NCBI GenBank assembly: GCA_963580285.1
Contig: OY757010.1
Span: 152,354,714 to 152,418,713 of the forward strand
Direction of reading: 5' to 3'
Origin: Lucinisca nassula
Taxonomy: Eukaryota; Mollusca; Bivalvia; Lucinida; Lucinidae
Length of the DNA: 64,000 bases
Within the stretch, counting starts at the first letter, position 1. The number at the start of each line of letters is the position of its first letter. This document shows, piece after piece, positions 54,671-64,000 of this stretch. A program made the translations under genes and the position numbers. Under the pieces are notes generated by a model. The model had not been told where the DNA came from. It did not search any database and saw nothing but the letters and a program-made list of their open reading frames with translations.

Positions 54671-55112
54671 GGGATATAACAGACGGAGGGATATTTTCAC
54701 GCCAGACATGAACTAGAGCTCTGCTGAAGGGAAATAGGATTAAGTGTGTCATCGGAAATTGGATGACACGGAAAACATTTTCCTGAGACAAGAGAGACCG
54801 TAATTCTAAGTGACTCTGTTATTGATTTCTCCAAGACATGTTGATCAATTTCCCCTCTAAGCCCCATTACGAGGTAAATAATTGATGGTTTCAACAGTGA
54901 ATAAGCAGATTCATTTAAAGAATTATCATTTTTTTAGGCCAAATCGGGAGGCGTAATGTGTTTAATTTTGTGATAATTTTTCCTTTCTCTTCATAAGAAT
55001 ATGCCATGAAATTTTGGAGACTGGTACCCAGCTAGCTTGCTAATTTGTATTCACTCTTATGAGTCCCTAGAGAAATCTTCCCTTAGCTCCAGATATTCGT
55101 AAACAGTCGAAC

Positions 55113-55313
55113 TTAACCATTTTTGAACCACATCGACTCTTCCAAAATTTAGGGATGTCAGGTTGTGTTTTCTTCAAAATTTAGTAGGAAAATGGCTGAA
55201 CTTTTTGCAAACAGTGTAGGCCCTGATCAGACGCCGCATTCTGCGGCGTCTGATCTGGGCCTGCACTGTTTGCCAAATACCCGTTTTGGGGTTTCTGGTA
55301 CTAAATATGTTTA
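55113..55313 (+). mobile_element. MITE-1, right end decayed
   Basis: TTAACCATTTTTGAACC to GGTACTAAATATGTTTA; the core GACGCCGCATTCTGCGGCGTC is a perfect palindrome. Confidence 0.8.
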
Positions 55314-55456
55314 GTAAACCTTTGGGACAACGAAAACCTTTGAGACAACGAAAATCTGTTTGTGACAGGGGTAGTTTGAGCCACTGAGGGTTACTGCCAG
55401 GAGGCATAGCAGGGTTAAATTTGGGACATCTTTTCGGTGTTCTGTAATAAAACTGT

Positions 55457-55503
55457 ATGCTTTCTGTACTAATTAGAATCGCCTTATCGAAGCGATTCTA
55501 ATG
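55457..55503. repeat. Hairpin repeat TTAGAATCGCCT / GCGATTCTAA
   Basis: GTACTAATTAGAATCGCC and GCGATTCTAATGAGTAC form arms around TTATCGAA. Related to 33702 and 20660. Confidence 0.7.
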
Positions 55504-55699
55504 AGTACACACAGCATACATATGCAAGATAAAAGTCGAAAATCTCCTTAATTATCCCACACTTCATATGTAGAGGAGTGCCCTAGGGACTCAAAAGCGG
55601 GTTCAGTGCAGCCGTGGTAAACGAGCCATCGGTGTCGTAGCCATCAAAGTTCTACTGTATTTAATTCTATAACTTAGGGAGTTTGTGCTCAGATCATAT

Positions 55700-55830
55700 T
55701 TCAGATGCCAAAATCTTCAATGGAAGGTCAGGTGGTTTTTCTCTGAGTACTCTGGTTTTTGCCTACTTCTGATTAACGATTGGCTGACCCTTCTAACAAA
55801 GTGAAGCAATCTTGAAAGGTCTGTAAAACC
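55700..55830 (+). mobile_element. SINE-F tail fragment
   Basis: GGAAGGTCAGGTGGTTTTTC, GTACTCTGGTTTTTGCC and GAAGCAATCTTGAAAGGTC follow the SINE-F body. Confidence 0.65.
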
Positions 55831-55897
55831 AAAATAAAGACGTAGAATTCATGGAAAGGTACATTGTATGTGAGTTCACAAACAGCTATCTTACATT

Positions 55898-56130
55898 AAG
55901 GGGAATGGATATACCTTCAGGGGAGGCAATTCCTGCAAAGGAATTTTTGTCGCCCATGTCAATAGGGGTCAACTCTTAAAGGAAAGAATTTGCTCCTGAG
56001 GAGCAAATTCTTTCCTTTTAAGAGTAGACCCCTTTTTCAGTGGGACAGGGCTTATTGAAAAGCAAACAGGAAGTCCCGAAACTTGTCTCCCTTTGAAAAA
56101 TGGCGGAAACATCTGCCAGGTTAAGTCTCC
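55898..56130. mobile_element. AAGGGGAATGG MITE, second copy
   Basis: TTAAGGGGAATGG at the left; CTCTTAAAGGAAAGAATTTG and its inverse form the centre; the right end has decayed after AAAATGGCGG. Compare 25874-26095. Confidence 0.75.
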
Positions 56131-56271
56131 CTCATTATGCCTTATGATCTGGTACTATGATTAACCCTCAGTGGCTCAAACTACCTCCTATTTTGAACAA
56201 ATTTCATGGTCCCAATGGGTTCGGGCCATGGGTTAAAGTTTGACTTATCCAGTAGCTTGTGGATACTTGCT

Positions 56272-56485
56272 AGCCCATCGTATGCGGGAAACCCCTAAAG
56301 GGGTACCTTGGCAAACAGTGCAGGCCCAGATCAGACGCCGCAGGGCCTACACTATTTGGTAACAGAATTTTCCGTAAAAATAGAATAAAAATGAAAAAAT
56401 AGGGCTGACATTCCTTATATGACAAATGGGCTTGTCCAACATATAGCAATGGAAGAGTCCACTAGCAAACAATTGGTTAGAATCC
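56272..56485 (-). mobile_element. MITE-3, inverted
   Basis: AGCCCATCGTATGCGGGAAA to GTCCACTAGCAAACAATTGG. Half the core palindrome is deleted (CAGACGCCGCAGGGCC). Confidence 0.7.
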
Positions 56486-57544
56486 CCTAAACCATCAAGG
56501 AGATTCTAATTATAAATGACCAACATTTTAGCAAAAAAATAAGAACAAAATGTCCTCTACTGGTGTCTGCTTCTTATCCTGTCCTTAACTAATCACTAGT
56601 TCTTATCTGGTCATTTACTGGTTGCTGCTTATCTGGGCCTTCACTGATTGCTGCCTCTTATCTGGTCCTTTTCTGATTGCTGCTTAATCTGATCCTAGTA
56701 TTCCCAGATTCCTTTACCGGTTGCTGCTTCTTATCTGGTCCTGTACTGGTTACTGTTTCTTGTTCCTTAACTCATCCTTTACTGGTTGCTACTTCTTATC
56801 TGGTCCTGTACTGATTGCTTTTCTTGTTCCTTAACTCATCCTTTACTGGTTGCTACTTCTTATCTGGTCCTGTATTGTTTGCTGCTTCTTAGCTGGTCCT
56901 GCTGCTTCTTAGCTGGTCCGGCTTGTACTGGTTGCTGTTTCTTAACTTGTTCTGTACTGGTTGCTGTTTCTTAACTGGTCCTGTACTGGTTGCTGCTTCT
57001 TTTCTGGTACTGTATTGTTTGCTGCTTCTTAGCTGGTCAGGCATGTACTGGTTGCTGTTTCTTAACTGGTCCTGTACTGGTTGCTGCTTCTTAACTGGTC
57101 CTGTACTGGTTGTTGCTTCTTAAATGGTCATGTACTGGTTGCTGCTTCTTAACTGGTCCTGTACTGTTTGCTGCTTCTTAACTGGTCCTGTACTGGTTGT
57201 GGCTTCTTAACTGGTCCTGTATTGTTTGCTGCTTCTTAACTGGTCCAGCCTGTTCTGGTTGCTGTTTCTTAAATGGTCCTGTACTGGCTGCTGTTTCTTA
57301 GCTGGTCCTGTATTGTTTGCTGCTTCTTAACTGGTTTGGCCTGTACTGGGTGCTGCTTCTTAGCTGGTTCTATACTGGTTGCTGCTTTGTAGCTGGTCCT
57401 ATACTGGTTGTTGCGGCCGGCCTCAGTAGCTCAGTCAGATGCGCATCTGACTGGTGATCAGGAGGACGCGGGATCAATACCTGCCGGGGTCAGCAACATT
57501 ATTTTGTGGAGATTGATCATGAAAGCTTTTCTATGGTCATTTTT

Positions 57545-58233
57545 AGCTCGTCTGTTTTTTGAAAAAAAAACTTTCGAGCTATTGTCATCACTCCGGCGTC
57601 TGCGTTGTCGTTGTCGTCGTCTGGCGTCGTCGTTCCAAAAAAACTTACTTAAAAAGTATTAGACCTAGCCTCATGAAACTTCATACACACACTCATTATC
57701 ACAAGAGCTTCATTTTGACCAAGGACCATAACAACATTGTTGATTTTGGCTGAATTATCTCCCCTTTTCCAATTTTTTTCTGAAACACATTTTTTGCTCT
57801 CATTTTAATACTATTCACAACAGAGCCTTCAAACTTCACATGAATGTTCCTTGGGACAAGACCTTTTCAGTGATACCACACTTTTTGATCTGTGACCTTG
57901 ACCTTTGAACTTTGACCTATTTTTCGAAAATTTAACCGAAAACCTTAACCTTGACCATATTTCCAAAAGTATTTGGCCTACCTTCATGAAACTTCATACA
58001 CATACTCACCATCACAAGAGCTACATTCCCTACAAGTTTTATAACTCCATCTTGCAATTTGATTGAATTATCTTCCCTTTTCTCTCTGTTTTTTTTTTTT
58101 AAATTGTTTTTGTCTCTTATTTCAATACTATTCACAACAGAGCCTTCCAACTTCACATGAATGTTCCTTGGGACAAGACCTTTTCAGTGACATGGAAAAA
58201 CAGACGAGCATGGCGCCGCTTGCGGTGCTCTTG
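57545..58233 (+). mobile_element. HLE, 689 bp
   Basis: Starts AGCTCGTCTGTTTTTTG, arm ACTTTCGAGCT, then a GTCGTTGTCGTCGTC stretch. Two ~235-bp units (CTTCATACACACACTC, CACAACAGAGCCTTC). The end has AAAAACAGACGAGCAT, the inverse of the start, an imperfect GCGCCGCTTGCGGTGC hairpin and TCTTG before T. Confidence 0.85.
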
Positions 58234-58309
58234 TCTCCCTTCCCCTGATTTAAGAAGGGCAGTTGTCAGTTTCTGATGAAAGAATGTGCAATATACTGGT
58301 TAACCGCTT

Positions 58310-58764
58310 GAAGAATATACAGTCCAACCTGTGTTAAGCAAGCACCTCAGGGATAATGAAAATGTGCTTGCTTAAGACAGGTGCTTGCTTAATACAGGTG
58401 AATTTTAATGCATTTGCCTTTTTCTGGAAGTAAATACCTGCTTGCTTAAGATGCTTGCTTAATAGAGGTGGCCACTAAGACAGGTTTGACTGTATATGGG
58501 CTGCATGATGCTTCCACACAGAGCTGAATCCAGCCCGCACACTAGTACTGGTAAACCGCTTGGAGGATCTACCCTGTCCAGGAACCATGGTGCGAGGCAG
58601 ACCGTCCATGCTAATAAACCCTATTGATTTCATTGGGCGACAGGGCTTGAGGTGTCATTTCATCTCAAGGTCGGGTAAAAGTCCCACAAAATTGGAAGCA
58701 ACGCCTCCAAAATGACCTTTACAGTGTTGACGGGGACGTTAAACCTCAAATCAAACAAACAAAC
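58310..58764 (+). mobile_element. SINE-B, 5'-truncated, inserted in SINE-C
   Basis: Starts at GAAGAA and resumes after a MITE as TATATGGGCTGCATGATGC; ends GACGTTAAACCTCAAATC and CAAACAAAC. Target duplication TTAACCGCTT (58300-58309) and TAACCACTTA (58765-58774). Confidence 0.85.
58320..58492. mobile_element. pogo/Tigger-like MITE, 173 bp
   Basis: CAGTCCAACCTGTGTTAAGC at the left is mirrored by CACTAAGACAGGTTTGACTG at the right, with TA on both sides. Inner repeats TGCTTGCTTAA. It lies in the 5' part of the SINE-B. Confidence 0.85.
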
Positions 58765-58932
58765 TAACCACTTACAGACAGGCCTGCCCAGGAAAAGTGT
58801 GGATAGGTAAACTGACCGGCTCAAAAATGACATATATAGTGTTGACTGGGTCATTAAACTCCAATACAAACAAAACTGGTTATTGCTTCTTATCTGGTCC
58901 TTTACTGGTTGCTGCTTCTTAGCTGGTCCTGT

Positions 58933-59212
58933 CGGCCGGGGCTTGAAGAAATTGTTGGGCTGCTTGATGCTTCCACACCCACAGACAAGAACTGGTAAAC
59001 TGCTTAGAGGATCTAAGCCTGCCCAGGCAAAGCGGTGTGAGTCTTATCCATGCTTATAAACCCTATTGATTTCTTTGGGCAATAGGGCTTGAGATGTCAT
59101 TTCATCTCAGTGTCGGGTAAAAGTCCCACAAAATTGGGATCGGCATCTCCAAAATGACCTATACAGTGTTGATGGGGACTTAACCTCAAATCAAAACAAA
59201 CAAAACTGATCC
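58933..59212 (+). mobile_element. SINE-B in the minisatellite
   Basis: GGGGCTTGAAGAAATTGTTG to GTTGATGGGGACTTAACCTC and CAAAACAAACAAAAC. It has several small deletions. Confidence 0.85.
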
Positions 59213-60280
59213 TGTACTGGTTTCTGCTTCTTAGCTGTCCTGTACTGGTTGCTGCTTCTTATCTGGCCTTGTATTGTTTGCTGCTTCTTAACTGGTCCGG
59301 CCTGTACTGGTTGCTGCTTCTTAGCTAGTCCTGTATTAGTTGCTGCTTTATAGTTGGTCCTGTACTGGTTGCTGCTTCTTATCTGGCGCTATATTGTTTG
59401 CTGCTTCTTAACTGGTCTGGCCTGTACTGGTTGCTGCTTCTTATCTGGCCCTGTACTGGTTGCTGCTTCTTAACTGGATCTGTACTGTTTGCTGCTTCTT
59501 ATCTGGTCCTGTACTGGTTGCTGCTTTTTAACTGGTTCTGTACTGGTTGCTGCTTCTTAGCTGGTCCTGTATTGTTTGCTGCTTCTTATCTGGTCCTGTA
59601 CTGGTTGCTGCTTCTTATCTGGTTATCTATTGTTTGCTGCTTCTTAGCTGGTCCAGCCTGTACTGGTTGCTGTTTCTTAACTGGTCCTGTACTGGTTGCT
59701 GCTTCTTAGCTGGTTCTGTACTGATTGCTGCTTCTTAGCTGGTCCTGTTTTGTTTGCTGCTTCTTAACTGGTCCAGCCTGTACTGGTTGCTGCTTCTTAT
59801 CTGGTCCTGTACTGGTTACTGATTGTTAACTGGTTCTGTAGCATTGCTGTTTCTTAACTGGTCCAGTCTGTACTGGTTGCTGCTTCTCAGCTGGTCCTGT
59901 ACTGGTTGCTGCTTCTTAGCTGGTCCTGTACTGGTTGCTTCTTCTTATCTGGCCCTGTATTGTTTGCTGCTTCTTAACTGGTCCGGCCTGTACTGGTTGC
60001 TGCTTCTTATCTGGTCCTGTACTGGTTACTGATTGTTAACTGGTTATGTAGCATTGCTGTTTCTTAACTGGTCCGGCCTGTACTGGTTGCTGCTTCTCAG
60101 CTGGTCCTGTACTGGTTGCTGCTTCTTAACTGGTTCTGTACTGGTTGCTGCTTCTTATCTGGTCCTGTACTGGTTGTTGCTTCGTAACTGGTTATGTACT
60201 TTTTGCTGCTTCTTAGCTGGTCCTGTATTGTTTGCTGCTTTTTATCAGGTCCTGTACTGGTTGCTGCTTCTTATCTGGTT

Positions 60281-61259
60281 ATCCCCACGCTTTTCGAAGA
60301 AAAAGTGGGGATATTGTAATGGTCTTCGTCGTCCGTACGTCCGTCCGTCCGTCTTACCGGATAACTCCTCCTAGACGGTTATAGATAGAAACTTGAAACT
60401 TTGGGAATTGATAGATCTTTGGTCTGGGGAGTGCATGACATGCTCGGAATTTTGATCACACCCCTACGGGTGGGCCCAGGGGGTGGGGCCCGCGGGGGTA
60501 AAAAAACAAAATTTCCAGAACATGGTTGTGTAATATATCAAAGCGAACGGCATGATGAGTAGAAAACATTACAACCAAAATTTGACCCCTGGGGTCAATT
60601 TTGAGGTCACCAGAGGTCAAAAACTGATTTTGACCCCTTTACCGGATAACTCCTCCTAGACGGTTATAGATAGAAACTTGAAACTTTGGGAACTGATAGA
60701 TCTTTGGTCTGGGGAGTGCATGACACTTTCAGAATTTTGATCACACCCCTACGGGTGGGCCCAGGGGGTGGGGCCCGCGGGGGTCAAAAATAAAAATTTC
60801 CAGAACATGGTTGTGTAATATATCAAAGCGAACGGCATGATGAGTAGAAAACATTACAACCAAAATTTGACCCCTGGGGTCAATTTTGAGGTCACCAGAG
60901 GTCAAAAACTGATTTTGACCCCTTTATCCCCATACATTACTGTTACCGGATAACTCCTCCTAGACGGTTATAGATAGAAACTTGAAACTTTGGGAACTGA
61001 TAAAACTTTGGTCTGGGGAGTGCATAACACTTTCTGAATTTTGATCCTACCCCTTGGAGTGGGGCCATGGGGATAAAAAATTAAAGTTTTCAGAACATGG
61101 TCGTGTAGCATATTAAATCGAACGGCATGATGATTAGAATACATCACAATCAAAATTTTACCCCTCGGGTCTAACACCCCTAGGGAATGGCCCAGGGGGT
61201 GGGGCCCACGGGGAAGCGTGGGAATATGCGATGGCTTGCCATCGACTGCGCGATTCTAG
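60281..61259 (+). mobile_element. HLE, 979 bp, in the minisatellite
   Basis: Starts ATCCCCACGCTTTTCG, arm AAAAGTGGGGATATTG, then CGTCCGTACGTCCGTCCG. Three ~290-bp units (GATAACTCCTCCTAGACGG, CTTTGGTCTGGGGAGTGCAT). The end has GAAGCGTGGG, the hairpin GATGGCTTGCCATC and GATTCTAG before T. Host TATCTGGTT and TCTGTATTG join in register. Confidence 0.95.
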
Positions 61260-61365
61260 TTCTGTATTGTTTGCTGCTTCTTAGCTGGTCCGGCCTGTAC
61301 TGGTTGCTGTTTCTTAACTGGTCCTGTACTGGTTGCTGCTTATTATCTGGTTCTGTACTGGTTGC

Positions 61366-61466
61366 TGATTGTGAATTTGTTGCAATAATTTGCATCAAGT
61401 AATCTGATTGGTTTATAATCAGTAGTAGGTGTGGCAGATTAAAATATTCAGCAGGACAAGGGTTAA
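61366..61466 (+). mobile_element. MITE-2, left half missing
   Basis: GATTGTGAATTTGTTGCAAT to CAGCAGGACAAGGGTTAA. It starts exactly where the minisatellite ends. Confidence 0.75.
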
Positions 61467-61539
61467 TGACTAGTACCCAGTTTGGCCCAGATCAGATGTC
61501 ATTGCTGATTCTAGCTGTTTGCTGATCTTTGGTGGCGAG

Positions 61540-61900
61540 GGTTGGCAATCAACGACACATTTCGCGAATCAGAAATTCTCAAGCTTAGAGCACCCTTTTT
61601 GAAAGTTTTTCCAAGTAATATTAGCCGTTGTGCCACATTTTTAAGTAGAAGTGAAAAAGAAAGTAGGAAAACCAATTTCAGTCAGAAGTTGACTGCAGGC
61701 TTTTCTGATTGGATGAAATACGATCGTAAGGAGACTGCAGTGTTCTGCCAAGAAATTCAAAAACATGGGCCAATGGCCCATCAGACAGGAAATTGTCGGG
61801 CCATTTACAAAAAAGTGGGGCCATTCACCAAAAAAGCAGGGCCATTCACAAAAAAAAAAAATCAATTTATACAAAGGGCGAGTATGACCTCTTGAAAGGG
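61540..61900 (+). pseudogene. Possible hAT-type zinc-finger remnant
   Basis: An open frame of 117 codons holds GFSDWMKYDRKETAVFCQEI near 61710-61770. W..YD....A.FC is the pattern of TTF-type zinc fingers in hAT transposases, but the second cysteine is missing. The later part is a run of GGGCCATTTACAAAAAAG repeats. No DDE or dimerisation domain follows. I hold this loosely. Confidence 0.25.
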
Positions 61901-62340
61901 CCATTTATCAATCAATATTTTATTTCTGTCCGACTTTTAACAAAAAAGATCAAACAGAATTTTTTTCTTGGCCTTCAGCTAAATGTGTCTCATTACTATT
62001 TTTAGCCTAAGGAAATATAATTTTGGGGAACACTGAAACATGGGTTGATCAAAAAGAGACAGATCAGCCTGCGCAGCCTGATCAGAACATTCGCTGTTGG
62101 CTCTACAATTAAGTAGGAATCTGTTACCATAAACAAATTATTATAAGAGCATTGGGTATTATCAAACCAAAGGCAATATTTACGGCCACTGACACGTGAC
62201 CAGTCCACAGGTGTCAGGTGTGAAAAACGTGTTGGGTTAATTTTGAGAGGCTAAAAATATATATTGGGCTGCAGATTAATAGACTTCAAAGGAAAGCAAC
62301 CGGATCAAGACATGATGACGGTTCGTTCCTCGAGAAAAAG
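61901..62340. other. No feature recognised
   Basis: A CAGCCTGCGCAGCCTGATCA palindrome-like piece lies near 62063. Otherwise unassigned. Confidence 0.3.
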
Positions 62341-63123
62341 GTGCGCCCGGCAATAATTTGGATGCGCCCACGGGCCCATGGATGTCAACTTTTCTGCGCC
62401 ATACAGATTTTTTCCGCGCCAATGGCGCAAGGGCGCGGCCTTGTGGTCTCCAGTTTTATAACTGAGCGCTCAATAATGGGACAAATTTTGCTTTCATTTC
62501 TCGGAAAATCGGCATCTGCACAGACTTCAGAGACGGAACATGTTCCAGTCCTTGACTGCCCCACTGCGCATATTCGATATTTTCCATGTGTGTTGATATC
62601 CCAACGAGGCACACAAAGTGAAAGTTGCACAGGGAGAATGCACAGCGAAACCAAAATTATGGACAAAAAATTTTGTTTTTCGTGTTTGAAAGGATTTGGC
62701 TTCCTGTGTTGCAATTTTTGTTCGACGTTTCTTGCAAACTTAAAATTGGGATTCTCATCAATTTTTTGGGAATTTTTGAGCCGAAAATTAGGAAAATTTG
62801 CCGTTTTTATGATTGGGAAAGGGGGCCGATTACCGGCCCCAAATCAGGCCTTGGAAAATCCCTGTATATGTAACAGGCTTACCAATTTCTGTATGCGTGG
62901 CAAAAGTGGGTTGAGGTCTGAAATTGTGTCCAGTAACAGATTATGTTTTGCTCTACACTTTCTTGGTATTTTTTCACAAACTGCGCTGTTTGTCTTGTGT
63001 CAATCACAAACATTGCAGACAATCTTCTTTTTTGTTTTTCAGAAAAAAGGCTGTGACATTTCATGTGAATCATCTACCTGGCTGTCAGATGATTCACATG
63101 AAATATCAAGCCTGATTTTCTGA
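62341..63123 (+). other. Long open frame of unknown status (260 codons)
   Basis: The longest uninterrupted frame in the window. It contains no domain I recognise. It starts in GC-rich GGGCGC repeats like 30256-30450 and ends in the palindrome at 63050-63118. The middle (GGGGGCCGATTACCGGCCCC at about 62821-62840) is a palindrome too. Residues such as CFSCLKGFGFLCCNFCSTFL are unusual for a folded protein. More likely part of a repeat that is open by chance; a decayed transposon leader exon is an alternative. Confidence 0.25.
63050..63118. repeat. Palindrome GACATTTCATGTGAATCATC
   Basis: Arms TTTCATGTGAATCATCT and AGATGATTCACATGAAA surround ACCTGGCTGTC. Same family as 21930-22010. From 63124 to 63614 no gene is recognised. 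Confidence 0.8.
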
Positions 63124-63614
63124 CTGAAAAGTATATAAAAGAATATCATCTGCTGATTTTTACTAGACTCTTTAAGGGTAACTCCCATTTTAGATAGATT
63201 TATTTTGCTAAGACAACAGGCTTAAGTGACTAAGAATATTCCTGTCTGGTCAGAGACTTACATTCCAAATTAAGAAAAAACGCTGTTTTAGTAATTGCAT
63301 TTCCTAAACAGGACCAGAAAATTTCATCAAGTCATAAAACCATTTCAGCGGAAGCTAGTGAATGCCTCAAATCAATAACACTGGAACGTCCTTTCTAATA
63401 TCAGCGACACAAACTAAGCCTGCGGTAAAACATAAGTGCATAAGCAAAGTTTGTCTGTGCACTCCTGATGTAGACAGTGAATCCTTTTCATGATAAGTTC
63501 ATTTGAGCCACATTTAAAAGATGGAAATTGTCCTATTTTTAGACATGCCTGCAAATTCTGTCCAGCCCATTGACTAGGACATTTCATCATGTGACATTAA
63601 TTTATGATTTTCTC

Positions 63615-63670
63615 TTGGTATGACCTAAATAGTGTTGATAGGGCCATTAAACTCCAAAACAAACAAATCT
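63615..63670 (+). repeat. SINE-C tail fragment
   Basis: TATGACCTAAATAGTGTTGA, GGGCCATTAAACTCC and AAACAAACAAATC. Only the tail is present. Confidence 0.7.
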
Positions 63671-63699
63671 CCTTAACATTGTAGTTGATGTAACAGGGA

Positions 63700-63890
63700 G
63701 TCAGGTGTCGGGCCACCGTGGCCTAATGTGTAAGACTGCTGACTCTTAATCACCTCTGTGAGTTCAAGCCTGGCTAGACGCCAAGTTCTGCAGTTGAAGG
63801 ACAGGTGGTTTTTCTTGAGGTTCTCTGGTTTCTGCCCACAATCAGCTTGAAATTAATGAAATAAACAAGAAAAACCAAAAGCGAAAAAAA
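63700..63890 (+). mobile_element. SINE-F, full copy
   Basis: The tRNA-like head has GGCCACCGTGGCCTAATGTG (A box region) and GAGTTCAAGCC (B box, 63760-63770). The body is GCCAAGTTCTGCAGTTGAAG, GACAGGTGGTTTTTCTTGAG and TTCTCTGGTTTCTGCCCAC; the tail is A-rich. Confidence 0.8.
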
Positions 63891-64000
63891 ATTAAAAAAA
63901 TCAAGAGACAGATAAATATTGTTATAATATCCCAGCCCATCTGATTTAAGTCTAATGCCTTACAATAGAAGCAAGCTGCACTTTTTACAGCGTAGCCGTT

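Larger units (their letters stand above)
57414..58876 (+). mobile_element. SINE-C inside the minisatellite, split twice
   Basis: Head 57414-57544 (A box TAGCTCAGTCAGATG, decayed B box GGGATCAATACC), middle 58234-58309 (AAGGGCAGTTGTCAGTTTCT), tail 58765-58876 (GCCTGCCCAGGAAAAGTGTG, GTGTTGACTGGGTCATTAAA). The gaps hold an HLE and a SINE-B. Confidence 0.85.
56545..61366. repeat. 29-bp minisatellite broken by insertions
   Basis: Unit GGTTGCTGCTTCTTAGCTGG plus TCCTGTACT, with longer variants (TCCGGCCTGTACT). Blocks: 56545-57413, 58877-58932, 59213-60280 and 61260-61366. The joins read in register across the insertions, so this was one array. Open frames such as LVLYWLLLLSW repeats are artefacts. 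Confidence 0.95.

Noticed and set aside
56786..60374. Membrane protein with LLLLSW repeats
   Set aside because: Translation of the 29-bp minisatellite; frames shift with unit variants and are cut by insertions.

Overview
The window is repeat-dominated animal DNA, most likely from a bivalve mollusc; I infer the lineage from repeat types and cannot name a species. The signs are intron-split exons with GT/AG borders, several tRNA-derived SINE families with RNA polymerase III A and B boxes, rolling-circle-type elements built from a (TCCG)n-like stretch plus tandem units, TTAA-ended MITEs and a hammerhead-ribozyme retrozyme. There is no operon structure, rRNA gene, functional tRNA gene or CRISPR array. 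Nearly all open frames are chance frames in repeats.

Host gene content is small. I support three probable coding exons: an ankyrin-repeat exon (2440-2635, minus), a first exon with a textbook N-myristoylation start (51185-51284, plus) and a short internal exon (54022-54114, minus). Two weaker exon candidates lie at 14987-15049 and 53700-53781. The protein families of the last four are not recognised, and nothing shows that these exons act together.

Family names used below are mine. HLE: Helentron-like elements, with host T before a 5' A, a 5' hairpin, a tetranucleotide stretch, tandem units, a 3' copy of the 5' end in inverse orientation, a 3' hairpin and a CTWG end followed by host T. SINE-A, C, D, E and F have tRNA-like heads. 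SINE-B is an abundant ~300-bp retroposon sharing its tail with SINE-C. MITE-1 has TTAACCCATTTTGTACC ends, MITE-2 TTAACCCTTGTCCTGCTG ends, MITE-3 TTAACCCATTGTATGC ends; MITE-4 and loose palindromes share their inner core.

Layout. 0-9 kb: an 867-bp tandem duplication, the ankyrin exon pressed against a MITE cluster, then a TA-flanked DNA element split by a 3.6-kb minus-strand HLE. 9-17 kb: a 2.5-kb hAT-like element with long inverted repeats, three SINE-A copies, a candidate exon and a SINE-B split by a 301-bp HLE. 17-24 kb: a dead LINE, an HLE and MITE clusters. 24-34 kb: a PIF/Harbinger deletion derivative with the start of its transposase gene, two large HLEs and a LINE 3' end. 34-43 kb: SINEs, a pogo-like element, a 2.2-kb HLE carrying the hammerhead retrozyme, and a 27-bp minisatellite. 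43-47 kb: an HLE nested in an HLE. 47-56 kb: SINE and MITE clusters around the host exons. 56.5-61.4 kb: a 29-bp minisatellite broken by nested SINE, HLE and MITE insertions. 61-64 kb: unexplained open frames and SINE-F.

The most notable item is the retrozyme-like unit at 38059-38472, with two hammerhead ribozymes 260 bp apart, one intact and one with its catalytic guanine changed.
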